This document shows positions 25,009-34,015 of a DNA stretch of 64,000 bases, piece by piece. Numbering within the stretch: the stretch's first letter is position 1; each line of letters starts with the position of its first letter. The stretch comes from Pantoea sp. Cy-639 (GTDB lineage Bacteria; Pseudomonadota; Gammaproteobacteria; Pseudomonadales; Pseudomonadaceae), in contig NZ_VWXI01000001.1 of assembly GCF_011752525.1 (NCBI RefSeq), positions 1 to 64,000 of the forward strand, in the 5' to 3' direction. Made by a program: the position numbers and the translations under genes. Below the pieces are notes generated by a model that saw only the letters and a list, made by a program, of their open reading frames with translations, had not been told where the DNA came from and made no database searches.

Positions 25009-25428
25009 TCAAGCGGCTGGCAGGGCCGCCACGGCCTCGACCTCCACCAGCATGCCGTCCAGCGCCAGGCGTGGCACCGGAATCAGCGTGCAGGTGGGGG
25101 TCATGGCGCCATCCCAGGCACGTTCGGCCTGCGCCACCCACTGGCGCAGGCGCTCCTCGGAATGATCGACCACCAGCAGGGTCAGCTTGAACACCTGCTG
25201 CAGGCTCGCGCCCCGCGAGGCCAGGGCGATCTTGAGGTTGACCAGGGCCTGGCGCGCCTGCTCGTCGAAACGTGCGGACAGATGCCCCGCGAGGTCCTCG
25301 CCGCCCTGCCCGGCGATGTACACCAGGCGACTGCCGGCCTGGACCTCGGCAACGTGGGAATAGGCATTGGCGCTGGGGTCGTAGAGCCCTTCAGGGTTGC
25401 TCAAGGTGAAGGCGGCGGATGGGTTCAT
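25009..25428 (-). CDS. RidA/YjgF-family protein
   Basis: This 139-residue protein has the family signature near the C-terminus (CTLIPVPRLALDGMLVEVEAVA), including the Arg that in RidA binds the substrate carboxylate. Family members hydrolyse reactive enamines and imines made by PLP enzymes, or have related deaminase roles. The N-terminal LSNPEGLYDPSANAYSH is typical of a RidA subgroup. It converges with the coiled-coil gene. Confidence 0.88.
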   Translation of the reverse strand: MNPSAAFTLSNPEGLYDPSANAYSHVAEVQAGSRLVYIAGQGGEDLAGHLSARFDEQARQALVNLKIALASRGASLQQVFKLTLLVVDHSEERLRQWVAQAERAWDGAMTPTCTLIPVPRLALDGMLVEVEAVAALPAA

Positions 25429-25473
25429 GCTGACGCTCCATGGGAAAGGGTTGGAGCGGGCGAGTATCGGACC

Positions 25474-26019
25474 TCAGGTTAACTCGAGGTCAAGCGTGCG
25501 CAGCACAAAATCGGCGCGCTGCTCCACTGGCAGGCGCGGGATCTCTACCACGCGATAACCAAGGGCCGGGTAGGCCTGCAGCAGCCGTTGGTATTCCTCC
25601 AGTGCCGCCGCCAGGTCATGACGCCGCTCGGCGTCCTGGGCAAACAGCTGCGGCCAGGGGGGCGTCAGGAATACCGTGGCGTGATAGCGGTGGGCCTGGC
25701 CGAGGGCCTGCAACTGCGCCGGGCCGCCCAGGCTGTCGAGGGCAGCCACGGCATCCACCAGCCCACGGTCGAAGAACACCCGCTGGCCATCGTCTGGCAA
25801 CTGGGCACGGTCGCGCAATGCCAGGGCGATAGCCTGTTCGAGGAACGCCGCGAGGTCCAGCCAGGGCAAGGCCTGGCCACCGCGGGCCTGCTGTTCGCGG
25901 ACGATCCGCCGCCCGGGTTCCTCGACCACCCGCTCGCCGCGCCGGGCCAACTCGTCGAGCAGGGTCGACTTGCCGCCTCCCGAGCACCCGGAAATCACCA
26001 CCCGTTTTGCCACGCTCAT
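25474..26019 (-). CDS. AAA (AAA_28-like) nucleotide-binding protein
   Basis: This 181-residue protein starts at MSVAKRVVISG with the P-loop GCSGGGKSTLL. An Arg-rich segment REQQARGGQALPW follows, then VFFDRGLVDAVAAL, which resembles the kinase-like AAA_28 fold (as in the NadR kinase domain). A nucleoside-kinase or small-molecule-kinase role is plausible but unproven. It is the downstream partner of the small membrane gene on the same strand; the gap is only 11 nt. An alternative start, MTGGRMSV, lies 15 nt upstream. Confidence 0.75.
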   Translation of the reverse strand: MSVAKRVVISGCSGGGKSTLLDELARRGERVVEEPGRRIVREQQARGGQALPWLDLAAFLEQAIALALRDRAQLPDDGQRVFFDRGLVDAVAALDSLGGPAQLQALGQAHRYHATVFLTPPWPQLFAQDAERRHDLAAALEEYQRLLQAYPALGYRVVEIPRLPVEQRADFVLRTLDLELT

Positions 26020-26030
26020 CCGCCCTCCGG

Positions 26031-26243
26031 TCATTTTTCCTCGAGCACCGCCCTGCCCTTCACCGCGCGCGGCCCGCGCCAGGCCCAGAACAGCAGCCCG
26101 GGGAACGGCGCATAGACGACGAACACCACCCACAGCATCTTGCGCTCGGCGCGTCGGTCGCTGCCGATGATGTGCCAGATGGCAACGATCTCCAAGAGGA
26201 TGACCACGAAAGCGACGATGATCCAGATTGTTGCGATTTCCAT
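26031..26243 (-). CDS. small membrane protein, PLDc_N domain
   Basis: This 70-residue protein has two hydrophobic segments (ATIWIIVAFVVILLEIVAIW and MLWVVFVVYAPFPGLLFWAW) separated by a short charged loop. This is the pattern of the PLDc_N domain, the membrane hairpin found at the start of cardiolipin synthases and as free-standing small proteins. Function unknown. Confidence 0.7.
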   Translation of the reverse strand: MEIATIWIIVAFVVILLEIVAIWHIIGSDRRAERKMLWVVFVVYAPFPGLLFWAWRGPRAVKGRAVLEEK

Positions 26244-26367
26244 GAAGACTCTCCCGATGGCATGTACGGGTCTGGGTGGCGACTCAGGCCGAGGGTTCCG
26301 TCGGATCTTGTTGCGAGCGAGTCGCGCTGGCACATTGACAAGCCGCGACCACCCGCCTGGAACCCCC

Positions 26368-27117
26368 ATGCCATTCGATCCGAACCTGCTCGCCCATACC
26401 CGGCATCTACTGGTCTTCACCGGTGCCGGGGTGTCCGCCGAGAGTGGCATCGCCACCTTTCGCGACAAGCTCGACGGCTTGTGGGCGCGCTGCGACCCGA
26501 CCCAACTGGCCAGCGCCGAGGGTTTTCGCGCAGACCCGGCACTGGTCTGGGGCTGGTACCAGATGCGCCGCGCCGGCATCGCCCGGGCCCGGCCCAACCC
26601 CGCGCACCTGGCCATTGCCGCGCTGGCGCGGCGGGTGCCGAGGCTGACCCTGGTGACACAGAACGTCGATGACCTGCACGAGCGCGCCGGCAGCACCGAC
26701 GTGCTGCACCTGCATGGCCGGCTGGAGGATTTTCGCTGCTTCACCTGCAGCCGTCCGGCCACCACCGCGGTGGCGCTTGCCGCCGACGCGCGCGAAGGCC
26801 GCCGTAGCGACCCACCCTGCTGTGCCTCCTGCGGCGGACCGCTACGCCCCGGGGTGGTCTGGTTTGGCGAGACGCTGCCTGAGCAGGTGCTGGACCAGGC
26901 CTTCGCGGCCGCGCAACAGTGCGACCTGCTGTTGTCGGTGGGGACTTCCGGGGTGGTCCAGCCAGCGGCCTCGATACCACGGCTGGCGTTGGCAGCGGGG
27001 GCGACGCTGCTGCATGTCAATCCGCAGCCGGTGATGACCGGGCACCCGCGCGAATTCGCCCTGACCGGCAACGCCGGCAAGGTGCTGCCCGAGCTGCTGG
27101 AGGCGGCCTTCGGCTGA
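26368..27117 (+). CDS. Sir2-family NAD-dependent protein deacylase
   Basis: This 249-residue sirtuin has GAGVSAESGIATFRD for NAD binding, TQNVDDLHERAG with the catalytic His region HLHGRLEDFRC, and a zinc site formed by Cys pairs CFTCS and CCASCGG. VWFGETLP and SVGTSGVVQPAA complete the fold. It lacks the Tyr/Arg pair that marks CobB desuccinylases (its substrate loop reads WGWYQMRR). It uses NAD+ and releases nicotinamide, which fits the nearby NAD-salvage genes pncA-pncB. Confidence 0.92.
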   Translation: MPFDPNLLAHTRHLLVFTGAGVSAESGIATFRDKLDGLWARCDPTQLASAEGFRADPALVWGWYQMRRAGIARARPNPAHLAIAALARRVPRLTLVTQNVDDLHERAGSTDVLHLHGRLEDFRCFTCSRPATTAVALAADAREGRRSDPPCCASCGGPLRPGVVWFGETLPEQVLDQAFAAAQQCDLLLSVGTSGVVQPAASIPRLALAAGATLLHVNPQPVMTGHPREFALTGNAGKVLPELLEAAFG

Positions 27118-27293
27118 GCTGCCTGACGGCTTCGGTCAGCATGCGCCCACAGCCTCCAGCGCCATCGTCAGTCCCTTGCCATCGGTCCAGGGCGCCAGCC
27201 GGGCTTCACGGCATGGGCCAGGCACGACAGCTGTTGTCTTTCCTGTCGCCGCCAAGCACACTCGAGCGCGCCAGCCAGGAAGCGGAGTCCGCA

Positions 27294-28301
27294 GTGCCCA
27301 CGCCACGCCAGTTCAGCAAGAAGACCAGCACCAGCAACATGCTGCGCCTCAAGCGCCACGACAGCGGCGCTCAGCGTACCTACCGCGTCGACTTCGTCCT
27401 GCTCGAACACTTCTCCATGGCCAGTTTCACCGTGGCGATGGATGTGCTGGTCACCGCCAACCTGCTGCGCGCCGACTGCTTCGCCTCCACCCCGCTGTCG
27501 CTGGCCGGCGACCGGGTGCTCAGCGACCTGGGCCTGGAACTGGTGGCCCGCCCGCTCGCTCCGGGCGACTTGCAGGACCTCGACCTGCTGGTGATCTGTG
27601 GTGGCCTGCGTACCCCCCTCAAGTACCCCGACCTCGACCGCCTGCTAGGCGACTGCGCCGGCCAGGGCATGACCCTGGGCGGGTTGTGGAACGGCGCCTG
27701 GTTCCTCGCTCGCGCCGGGGTCCTCGACGACTATGGCTGCAGCGTGCACCCCGAGCAGCGCGCCAGCCTGGCCGAGTGCAGCCCGCAAACCCGCATCACC
27801 CCGGCCAGCTTCACCCTCGACCGCGATCGCCTTACCGCCGCCAGCCCCAACGGTGCCATGGAACTGATGCTCGGGCTGGTGCGACGCCTGTACGGCGACG
27901 CCCTGGCCGAGGGGGTCGAGGAGATCCTGTCGTTCTCAGGCGCCCGCTATCGCCAGGTCGGCCCGGGGGCGAAGAAATCCATGAGCCTGCACCTGCGCAC
28001 CATCGTCGAGCTGATGGAGAACAACCTCGAGGAGACCCTCAGCCTCGACCAACTGGCGGCCTACTCCGGGCGCTCCCGGCGGCAGATCGACCGGCTGTTC
28101 CAGGCCCAGCTCGGGACCTCGCCGCGGCGCTACTACATGGAATTGCGCATCACCAAGAGCCGGCGCCTGCTGCAGTACTCGGACCTGTCGGTGATGGAAG
28201 TGGCGGTGGCCTGCGGCTTCGTCTCGGTGTCGCACTTCAGCAAGTGCTACGCCGCCTACTTCGGCTACCCGCCTTCGCGGGAGCAACGCCTGGGCGAGTA
28301 G
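27294..28301 (+). CDS. GlxA-type AraC-family regulator
   Basis: This 335-residue protein has an N-terminal DJ-1/PfpI-like domain (FVLLEHFSMASFTVAMDVL, then LLVICGGLRTPL and GGLWNGAWFLARAG) and a C-terminal AraC double helix-turn-helix (LSLDQLAAYSGRSRRQIDRL, then VMEVAVACGFVSVSHFSKCY). The GTG at 27294 is preferred because a GGAG lies 6 nt upstream and the conserved part starts soon after. Such regulators often control amino-acid or choline-like catabolism. The target is not adjacent, since downstream is the convergent nrtR gene. Confidence 0.85.
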   Translation: MPTPRQFSKKTSTSNMLRLKRHDSGAQRTYRVDFVLLEHFSMASFTVAMDVLVTANLLRADCFASTPLSLAGDRVLSDLGLELVARPLAPGDLQDLDLLVICGGLRTPLKYPDLDRLLGDCAGQGMTLGGLWNGAWFLARAGVLDDYGCSVHPEQRASLAECSPQTRITPASFTLDRDRLTAASPNGAMELMLGLVRRLYGDALAEGVEEILSFSGARYRQVGPGAKKSMSLHLRTIVELMENNLEETLSLDQLAAYSGRSRRQIDRLFQAQLGTSPRRYYMELRITKSRRLLQYSDLSVMEVAVACGFVSVSHFSKCYAAYFGYPPSREQRLGE

Positions 28302-28312
28302 CGTCATCCGCT

Positions 28313-29020
28313 TCAAGCACCGGCCGCCAGCAGGCTGCGGTCGAACACGAAAGCACCGCTCGCGCCAGGCGGGGTGTGCCGGTACACCTGCTGCGGCCGG
28401 CCCAGGCGCGGCTGGTGGCGCTCGCCGGTATCCTCGATCCATCCCGCTGCCTTCATTCGCTCCAGACGCTTGCGCAGCGAGGTGTTGTTCACCGCCTGCC
28501 CCAGGCATGCCTGTACCGCATCCAGCGCCTCGAGCACGGTGAAGCGCTCGCCCACCAGGTACAGCGGCAGGCTGGTATAGACCGTCTTGGCCGCCAGTCG
28601 CTCGCGGCAGCGCTCCACCAGCAGGCGATGGTCGAACGGCAACGGCTGGCGCCCGGCACACAGTGCGTCGAGATCGAAGAACGCCAGGTCGGGCGTGTCG
28701 AGCTCCAGTGCCGGATCGAGCAAGGCCAGGTAGTAGGTGCTCAGCGACCAGCCCCGCGGATCGCGCACGGCGTTGCCTTCGGTGCCGACCTGCTCCAGAA
28801 ACCGCGGTCGCACCCGCGCCTTCTCCGCCAACGCCCGCTCAGCGGCAGCGTCAAGGCTGGGGTCGGCGCAGCGGCCGTTGACGATCACTCCCGGCAATGC
28901 CCATTGGCCGCCATGGGGTTCGTGCCTGCGCTGGTGCAGCAGCACCTGCAACTGGCGGGTTTCCGGCGACAGGCGCAGGGCCACGATGTCCACGCTGGCC
29001 AGAACTTCGGCTGTACTCAC
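28313..29020 (-). CDS. nrtR: NrtR-type regulator of NAD biosynthesis (degenerate Nudix + winged helix)
   Basis: This 235-residue protein starts with a GTG at 29020 (VSTAEVLASVDIVALRL), preceded by GAGAGG. The Nudix fold is recognisable (HQRRHEPHGGQWALPGVIV), but the catalytic Nudix box is degenerate: the stretch AAAERALAEKARV lacks the REXXEE acids, as in NrtR regulators that bind ADP-ribose without cutting it. The C-terminal winged helix includes NNTSLRKRLERMKAAGWIE. NrtR represses NAD salvage genes and is released by ADP-ribose. It is divergent from pncA-pncB, which supports that role. Confidence 0.88.
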   Translation of the reverse strand: MSTAEVLASVDIVALRLSPETRQLQVLLHQRRHEPHGGQWALPGVIVNGRCADPSLDAAAERALAEKARVRPRFLEQVGTEGNAVRDPRGWSLSTYYLALLDPALELDTPDLAFFDLDALCAGRQPLPFDHRLLVERCRERLAAKTVYTSLPLYLVGERFTVLEALDAVQACLGQAVNNTSLRKRLERMKAAGWIEDTGERHQPRLGRPQQVYRHTPPGASGAFVFDRSLLAAGA

Positions 29021-29048
29021 TGGATGGTTCCTCTCTGTGCGAGCGCTA

Positions 29049-29067
29049 TATTCCACCAGGGCGATTA
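29049..29067. promoter_or_regulatory. candidate NrtR operator 1 (nrtR side)
   Basis: TATTCCACCAGGGCGATTA matches the second site at 29112 in 14 of 19 positions. It lies 29-47 nt upstream of the nrtR start, where its own promoter should be, and suggests autoregulation. Confidence 0.5.
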
Positions 29068-29101
29068 AATCGATCAAGCACCTTTCAATAAAAGTTCACG
29101 C

Positions 29102-29131
29102 TTGACACACTTAATGCACCAGGTGAATTAT
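29102..29131 (+). promoter_or_regulatory. pncA-pncB promoter with candidate NrtR operator 2
   Basis: TTGACA (29102-29107) and AATTAT (29126-29131) are spaced by 18 nt and form a good sigma70-type promoter. The spacer and -10 box are covered by the near-perfect palindrome TAATGCACC-A-GGTGAATTA (29112-29130; 8 of 9 arm positions pair), so a bound repressor would block RNA polymerase. The ribosome site AAGGAG follows before the ATG at 29162. Confidence 0.6.
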
Positions 29132-29161
29132 ATGAGCATCCCAGCCAAGGAGACCGTCACC

Positions 29162-29812
29162 ATGAAAATCGCCAGTTTCGATGTCGACGCGCAGAACGGC
29201 TTCACCGCCCACGCGCCCCAGGAACTGCCGGTGCCGGACGGCGAGCAGATCGTCCCCGCTCTCGACGCCATGGCCCTGCGCGCCTCCCTGCGCCTGGGCA
29301 GCAAGGACGCCCACCCGGCCAATGCTGCCTGGGTGGTCGCCAACCACGAGCAGATGCTGCAACCCCTGGCCCTGCCCGACGCCGACCTGACCTGGGTCAG
29401 CCACTGCGTCCCCGGCACCCCGGGCTTCGCGCTGCTGCCCGGCCTGCCCGCCCCCATCGACTATGACTATTTCGTCTGGAAAGGTGTCGAGCCCGACCTG
29501 CACCCCTACGGCGCCTGCTACCACGACCTGGCCGAACGCCGCTCCACCGGGGTGATCGAATTCCTCAAGGTGCAACAGGTGCAGGCGATCATCGTCGGCG
29601 GCCTGGCCCTGGACTATTGCGTGCGCACCACGGCCCTGCAACTGCGCCGCGCCGGCTTCGAGGTGCTGCTGTACCTGCCGGCCTGCCGCGCCCTGAGCGT
29701 CGCGGGCGCCCAGGCTGCCTGCGCCGACATGGCCGCCGCCGGCATCCACCTGTGCGCCGACCCACAGGCACTCGACAGCCACCTCGGCCAACTCAAGGAG
29801 ACCCGCCCATGA
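29162..29812 (+). CDS. pncA: nicotinamidase (isochorismatase family)
   Basis: This 216-residue protein has the catalytic triad Asp9 (FDVDAQNGF), Lys107 (FVWKGVEPD) and Cys153 ([14 protein letters not shown]), and the metal-site Asp49/His51 pair (SKDAHP) of nicotinamidases. It converts nicotinamide to nicotinic acid. Its product is the substrate of the next gene, pncB, whose ATG overlaps this stop (ATGA at 29809). The ATG at 29162 has an AAGGAG site and fits the family N-terminus better than upstream starts. Confidence 0.92.
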   Translation: MKIASFDVDAQNGFTAHAPQELPVPDGEQIVPALDAMALRASLRLGSKDAHPANAAWVVANHEQMLQPLALPDADLTWVSHCVPGTPGFALLPGLPAPIDYDYFVWKGVEPDLHPYGACYHDLAERRSTGVIEFLKVQQVQAIIVGGLALDYCVRTTALQLRRAGFEVLLYLPACRALSVAGAQAACADMAAAGIHLCADPQALDSHLGQLKETRP

Positions 29813-31008
29813 GCGACAGCGTTTTCGGCCCACGGATCATCCAGAACCTGCTGGACACCGACTTCTACAAGATCACCATGATGCAGGCGGTGCTGCACAA
29901 CTACCCCAACGCCGAAGTGGAATGGGAGTTCCGTTGCCGCAACGACGAGGACCTGTCCCCCTACCTGGCCGAGATTCGCCACCAGATTAGCCAACTCGCC
30001 GACGTCTCGGTGACCCTCGACCAACTGGCCTACCTGGAGAAGATCCCCTTCATCAAGCCGGACTTCATCCGCTTTCTCAGCCTGTTCCGCTTCAACCTGC
30101 GCTATGTCCAGGTGGGCCTGGACGACAGCGGCCAGCTGGCGATCCGCATCCGCGGGCCGTGGCTGCATGTGATCCTGTTCGAAATCCCGCTGCTGGCGAT
30201 CGTGTCCGAGGTGCGCAACCGCGTCCGCTACCGCGACGTGGTCATCGAGCAGGTCGGCGAGCGCCTGTACCAGAAGCTCGACTGGCTCAAGACGCAGGCC
30301 AGCGCCGCGGAGCTGGACGGCCTGCAACTGGCCGACTTCGGCACCCGTCGACGCTTTTCCTACCGGGTCCAGGAAGAGGTGGTGCACATCCTCAAGCACG
30401 ACTTCCCCGGCCGTTTCGTCGGCACCAGCAATGTGCACCTGGCCCGCGAGTATCAGCTACGGCCCATCGGCACCATGGCCCACGAATGGTTCATGGCCCA
30501 CCAGCAGCTCGGCCCGCGACTGGTGGACAGCCAGGCCGCGGCGCTGGAGTGCTGGGTGCGCGAGTACCGTGGCCAGCTCGGCATCGCCCTGACCGACTGC
30601 ATCGGCATGGACGCCTTCACCCGCGATTTCGACCTGTACTTCGCCAAGCTGTTCGACGGCCTGCGCCACGACTCGGGAGAGCCGCTGGCCTGGGCAGAGA
30701 AGGCCATCGCCCATTACCAGCGCCTGGGTATCGACCCCAGGAGCAAGACCCTGATCTTCTCCGACGGCCTGGACTTTCCGAAGATGCTCGCGCTGTACCG
30801 CGCCCTGCATGAGCGGATCAACGTGAGCTTTGGCATCGGCACCAACCTGACCTGCGACATTCCCGGCGTCGCGCCGATGAACATGGTGATCAAGATGACC
30901 GCCTGCAACGGTGCGCCGGTGGCGAAGATCTCCGACAGCCCGGGCAAGACCCAGTGCCGTGACGAAAACTTCGTCGCCTACCTGCGGCATGTGTTCAAGG
31001 TGGCCTGA
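29809..31008 (+). CDS. pncB: nicotinate phosphoribosyltransferase
   Basis: This 399-residue protein is of standard PncB length. It has [20 protein letters not shown] at the N-terminus, the catalytic-His region [42 protein letters not shown] and GIGTNLTCD. It joins nicotinic acid to PRPP, giving nicotinate mononucleotide in the Preiss-Handler salvage route. It is translationally coupled to pncA and probably under NrtR control. Confidence 0.96.
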   Translation: MSDSVFGPRIIQNLLDTDFYKITMMQAVLHNYPNAEVEWEFRCRNDEDLSPYLAEIRHQISQLADVSVTLDQLAYLEKIPFIKPDFIRFLSLFRFNLRYVQVGLDDSGQLAIRIRGPWLHVILFEIPLLAIVSEVRNRVRYRDVVIEQVGERLYQKLDWLKTQASAAELDGLQLADFGTRRRFSYRVQEEVVHILKHDFPGRFVGTSNVHLAREYQLRPIGTMAHEWFMAHQQLGPRLVDSQAAALECWVREYRGQLGIALTDCIGMDAFTRDFDLYFAKLFDGLRHDSGEPLAWAEKAIAHYQRLGIDPRSKTLIFSDGLDFPKMLALYRALHERINVSFGIGTNLTCDIPGVAPMNMVIKMTACNGAPVAKISDSPGKTQCRDENFVAYLRHVFKVA

Positions 31009-31122
31009 GGGACCTTGTCGCGAGGCCCGGCAAGCTTTTTCGAGCGCCCCCTCGTTGCCACGCACGTTTGCTTGTATGGTGTTGTCCAAGAAGGATGTTT
31101 TACCCGCACAGGAAAGACTTAG

Positions 31123-32496
31123 ATGCCCCAACGCAATGTCATCAACGCCTCCGTCAGCCCCAAGGGCAGCCTGGAGACGCTGTCGCAACGTGAAGTACAG
31201 CAACTGAGCGAAGTCGGTACCGGCAGCCTCTACACCCTGTTCCGCCAGTGCGCCCTGGCTATCCTCAACACTGGCGCCCATGTCGACAATGCCAAGACCA
31301 TCCTCGAGGCCTACCAGGACTTCGAGGTCCGCATCCACCAGCAGGACCGCGGCGTGCGCCTGGAACTGCTCAACGCCCCGGCCGACGCCTTCGTCGACGG
31401 CGAAATGATCGCCAGTACCCGCGAGATGCTGTTCAGCGCCCTGCGCGACATCGTCTACACCGAGAGCGAGCTGGCCAGCCAGCGCATCGACCTGGAAAGC
31501 TCCCAGGGCCTCACCGACTATGTCTTCCACCTGCTGCGCAACGCGCGCACCCTGCGCCCGGGCGTGGAGCCGAAGATGGTGGTGTGCTGGGGCGGCCACT
31601 CGATCAGCACCGAGGAGTACCAGTACACCAAGAAGGTCGGCCACGAGCTGGGCCTGCGCAAGCTGGACATCTGCACCGGCTGCGGCCCGGGCGTGATGAA
31701 AGGGCCGATGAAGGGCGCGACCATCGCCCATGCCAAGCAGCGCATGCACGGCAGCCGCTACCTCGGCCTGACCGAGCCGGGCATCATCGCCGCCGAGGCG
31801 CCCAACCCGATCGTCAACGAGCTGGTGATCCTGCCGGACATCGAGAAACGCCTGGAGGCCTTCGTCCGTGTCGGCCACGGCATCATCATCTTCCCCGGCG
31901 GCGCCGGTACCGCCGAGGAGTTCCTCTACCTGCTCGGCATCCTCATGCACCCGGACAACCAGGACCTGCCCTTCCCGGTCATTCTCACCGGCCCGCGCAG
32001 CGCCGAGCCGTTCCTGCAGCAGTTGCACGCCTTCGTCGGCGCCACCCTCGGCGAGGCGGCCCAGGGCCATTACCAGATCATCATCGACGATCCCGCCGAA
32101 GTGGCGCGGCAGATGGTCGAGGGGCTCAAGGCGGTCAAGCAGTTCCGTCGCGAGCGCAACGATGCGTTCCACTTCAACTGGCTGCTGAAGATTGCCGAGG
32201 GCTTCCAGCACCCGTTCGACCCGACCCACGAAAACATGGCCAACCTGGCACTGCGCCGCGACCTGCCGCCCCACGAACTGGCCGCGAACCTGCGCCGGGC
32301 GTTTTCCGGCATCGTCGCGGGCAACGTCAAGGACAAGGGCATTCGCCTGATCGAGGAGCACGGTCCCTACCAGATCCACGGCGACGCCGCGGTCCTCGAC
32401 CCGCTTGGCCGACTGCTGCAGGCCTTCGTCGACCAGCACCGGATGAAATTACCGGGCGGCGCGGCGTATGTGCCGTGCTACCAGGTGGTGACCTGA
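31123..32496 (+). CDS. ppnN: nucleotide 5'-monophosphate nucleosidase (LOG/YgdH family)
   Basis: This 457-residue protein has the long PpnN layout: an N-terminal regulatory part, a Rossmann LOG core with VVCWGGHSISTEEYQYTKKV and CTGCGPGVMKGPMKGA, and the diagnostic FPGGAGTAEEFLYLLGIL. It splits the base from purine or pyrimidine monophosphates, and in E. coli it is activated by (p)ppGpp. The start has an AGGAAAG site. It may work in nucleotide recycling along with the NAD-salvage genes upstream. Confidence 0.93.
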   Translation: MPQRNVINASVSPKGSLETLSQREVQQLSEVGTGSLYTLFRQCALAILNTGAHVDNAKTILEAYQDFEVRIHQQDRGVRLELLNAPADAFVDGEMIASTREMLFSALRDIVYTESELASQRIDLESSQGLTDYVFHLLRNARTLRPGVEPKMVVCWGGHSISTEEYQYTKKVGHELGLRKLDICTGCGPGVMKGPMKGATIAHAKQRMHGSRYLGLTEPGIIAAEAPNPIVNELVILPDIEKRLEAFVRVGHGIIIFPGGAGTAEEFLYLLGILMHPDNQDLPFPVILTGPRSAEPFLQQLHAFVGATLGEAAQGHYQIIIDDPAEVARQMVEGLKAVKQFRRERNDAFHFNWLLKIAEGFQHPFDPTHENMANLALRRDLPPHELAANLRRAFSGIVAGNVKDKGIRLIEEHGPYQIHGDAAVLDPLGRLLQAFVDQHRMKLPGGAAYVPCYQVVT

Positions 32497-32550
32497 CCGG
32501 TCGTCAGGACCAGGCCTTTCAGGCGTCGGGAAAGTAGCGCCCGGCTTGGG

Positions 32551-32582
32551 ATTGCCGGGGGCTGCTTTGCAGCCCCGGCAAT
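32551..32582. terminator. near-perfect hairpin between convergent genes
   Basis: ATTGCCGGGGGCTGC and GCAGCCCCGGCAAT pair across a TTT loop, with one extra G in the left arm. It lies between the convergent ppnN and yedE-like genes. There is no clear T-tract, so it may instead be a dispersed GC-rich repeat used as a bidirectional terminator. Confidence 0.5.
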
Positions 32583-32637
32583 CGGGAGTCGAGTAGCCAT
32601 CCCCATGAATCGCAGGCTGCGCGTCGAACCAACGACC

Positions 32638-33852
32638 TCAGCAGCCACTCAAGGCCGGGGCACGACGCTCGCCGGCGAAGAACAGCGGGCGCAGGCGCAC
32701 CCCCAGCAGGTTGCCGACATAGGCCGCGACCAGCCACAGCCAGCCATGCACGCTGCCCGAAGCGATGCCGCTGAAGTACGCACCGATGTTGCAGCCATAG
32801 GCCAGGCGCGAGCCATAGCCCAGCAGCAGGCCTCCAAGCACTGCGGCCAGCAGCGACGGCAACGGAATCTTCAGGCTCGGCGCGAAGCGTCCGGCCAGGC
32901 CTGCGGCCAGCAACGCCCCCAGGACGATGCCGAGGTCCATCACCGTGGTGATGTCCTGCCACAGCGGCGCAGCCAGGGCCTTGGCATTGGCCGGTGCCTG
33001 CCAGAACACCCAACTGCCGACATCCACGCCCAACCCACTGAGGGTCTTGGCCCCCCACAGGGCGAACGCCGACGTGATGCCCCATGGGCGTCCCGCCAGG
33101 GCCAGGGTCGCGTAGTTCAGCAGTGCCAGGGCAATCGCGCCCCACAGCAGCGGCCAAGGGCCGCGCAGCAAGCGCCGCAGCCCTTGCCGCGAACTGTCCG
33201 CAGGCACCTCCAGCCCACCATGACGGCGCTTTTCCAGCACCACCGTGAGCCAGGCGATCAGGCCGAACACTGCCAGGCTCGCAACCAGCGCCGGGCCCAC
33301 GCCCCATGCCTGGACGATCGAGGTGGCCGGGAACGACGGCAGTGCGAACCACCAGTCGGCGTGATGGGTGGCGCTCACCGAACCGATGATGAAGAACAGC
33401 AGGGTCACCAGCATCCGCGCATTGCCACCGCCCACGGTGAACAGCGTGCCCGAGGCGCAACCACCGCCCAGCTGCATGCCGATGCCGAAGATGAACGCGC
33501 CGAACACCACCGACACCCCGGCCGGCGCCACCAGCCCGCTGACCGGATTACCGAACAGGCTGCCTGCGGCCAGGGCCGGGAAGAACAGCAGCACCGCCAG
33601 GGCCAGCATGACCATCTGCGCGCGCAGGCCGGCGCCACGGCGCTCGTTGATGAACACCCGCCAGGCCGAGGTGAAGCCAAAGGCGGCGTGGTACAGGGTC
33701 AGACCCAGGGCGGCGCCGACCAGTAACAGCAGCACCTGCTTGAAGCCGGCATTGATGTTGAGGAACCACGCCCCGGCCAGTAGCAGGGCCAGGGCGATCA
33801 ATGGCGCGCCAAGGCGCCGGGGCTGGGGTGAAGCGGTAGCGCAAAGACCCAT
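32638..33852 (-). CDS. YeeE/YedE-family sulfur-compound transporter
   Basis: This 404-residue protein has about ten membrane helices and starts at MGLCATASPQPRR. It carries the conserved Cys-centred motifs of YeeE/TsuA: GIGMQLGGGCASGTLFTVGGG and GSRLAYGCNIGAYFSGIASG. TsuA relatives import thiosulfate through a relay of Cys residues. No TsuB (TusA-like) gene is adjacent. Confidence 0.9.
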   Translation of the reverse strand: MGLCATASPQPRRLGAPLIALALLLAGAWFLNINAGFKQVLLLLVGAALGLTLYHAAFGFTSAWRVFINERRGAGLRAQMVMLALAVLLFFPALAAGSLFGNPVSGLVAPAGVSVVFGAFIFGIGMQLGGGCASGTLFTVGGGNARMLVTLLFFIIGSVSATHHADWWFALPSFPATSIVQAWGVGPALVASLAVFGLIAWLTVVLEKRRHGGLEVPADSSRQGLRRLLRGPWPLLWGAIALALLNYATLALAGRPWGITSAFALWGAKTLSGLGVDVGSWVFWQAPANAKALAAPLWQDITTVMDLGIVLGALLAAGLAGRFAPSLKIPLPSLLAAVLGGLLLGYGSRLAYGCNIGAYFSGIASGSVHGWLWLVAAYVGNLLGVRLRPLFFAGERRAPALSGC

Positions 33853-34015
33853 TGGGATACTCGGAATAACAGTCGAATGGCCGGGGAGTATACCGCCACC
33901 AGGCCCTGTGTCCTGTACCAATCACGAAGAACAATCCTACGAGAGACGCAGAAATTTCAGCTCAGCAGTTGTGATTTGCTACGGCCTGGAATTTTCCCGG
34001 CAACAGGACAGTGCA

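Noticed and set aside
29102..29161. An upstream start for pncA at 29102.
   Set aside because: It would place the -10 box, operator and ribosome site inside the coding region, and the family N-terminus begins at 29162.
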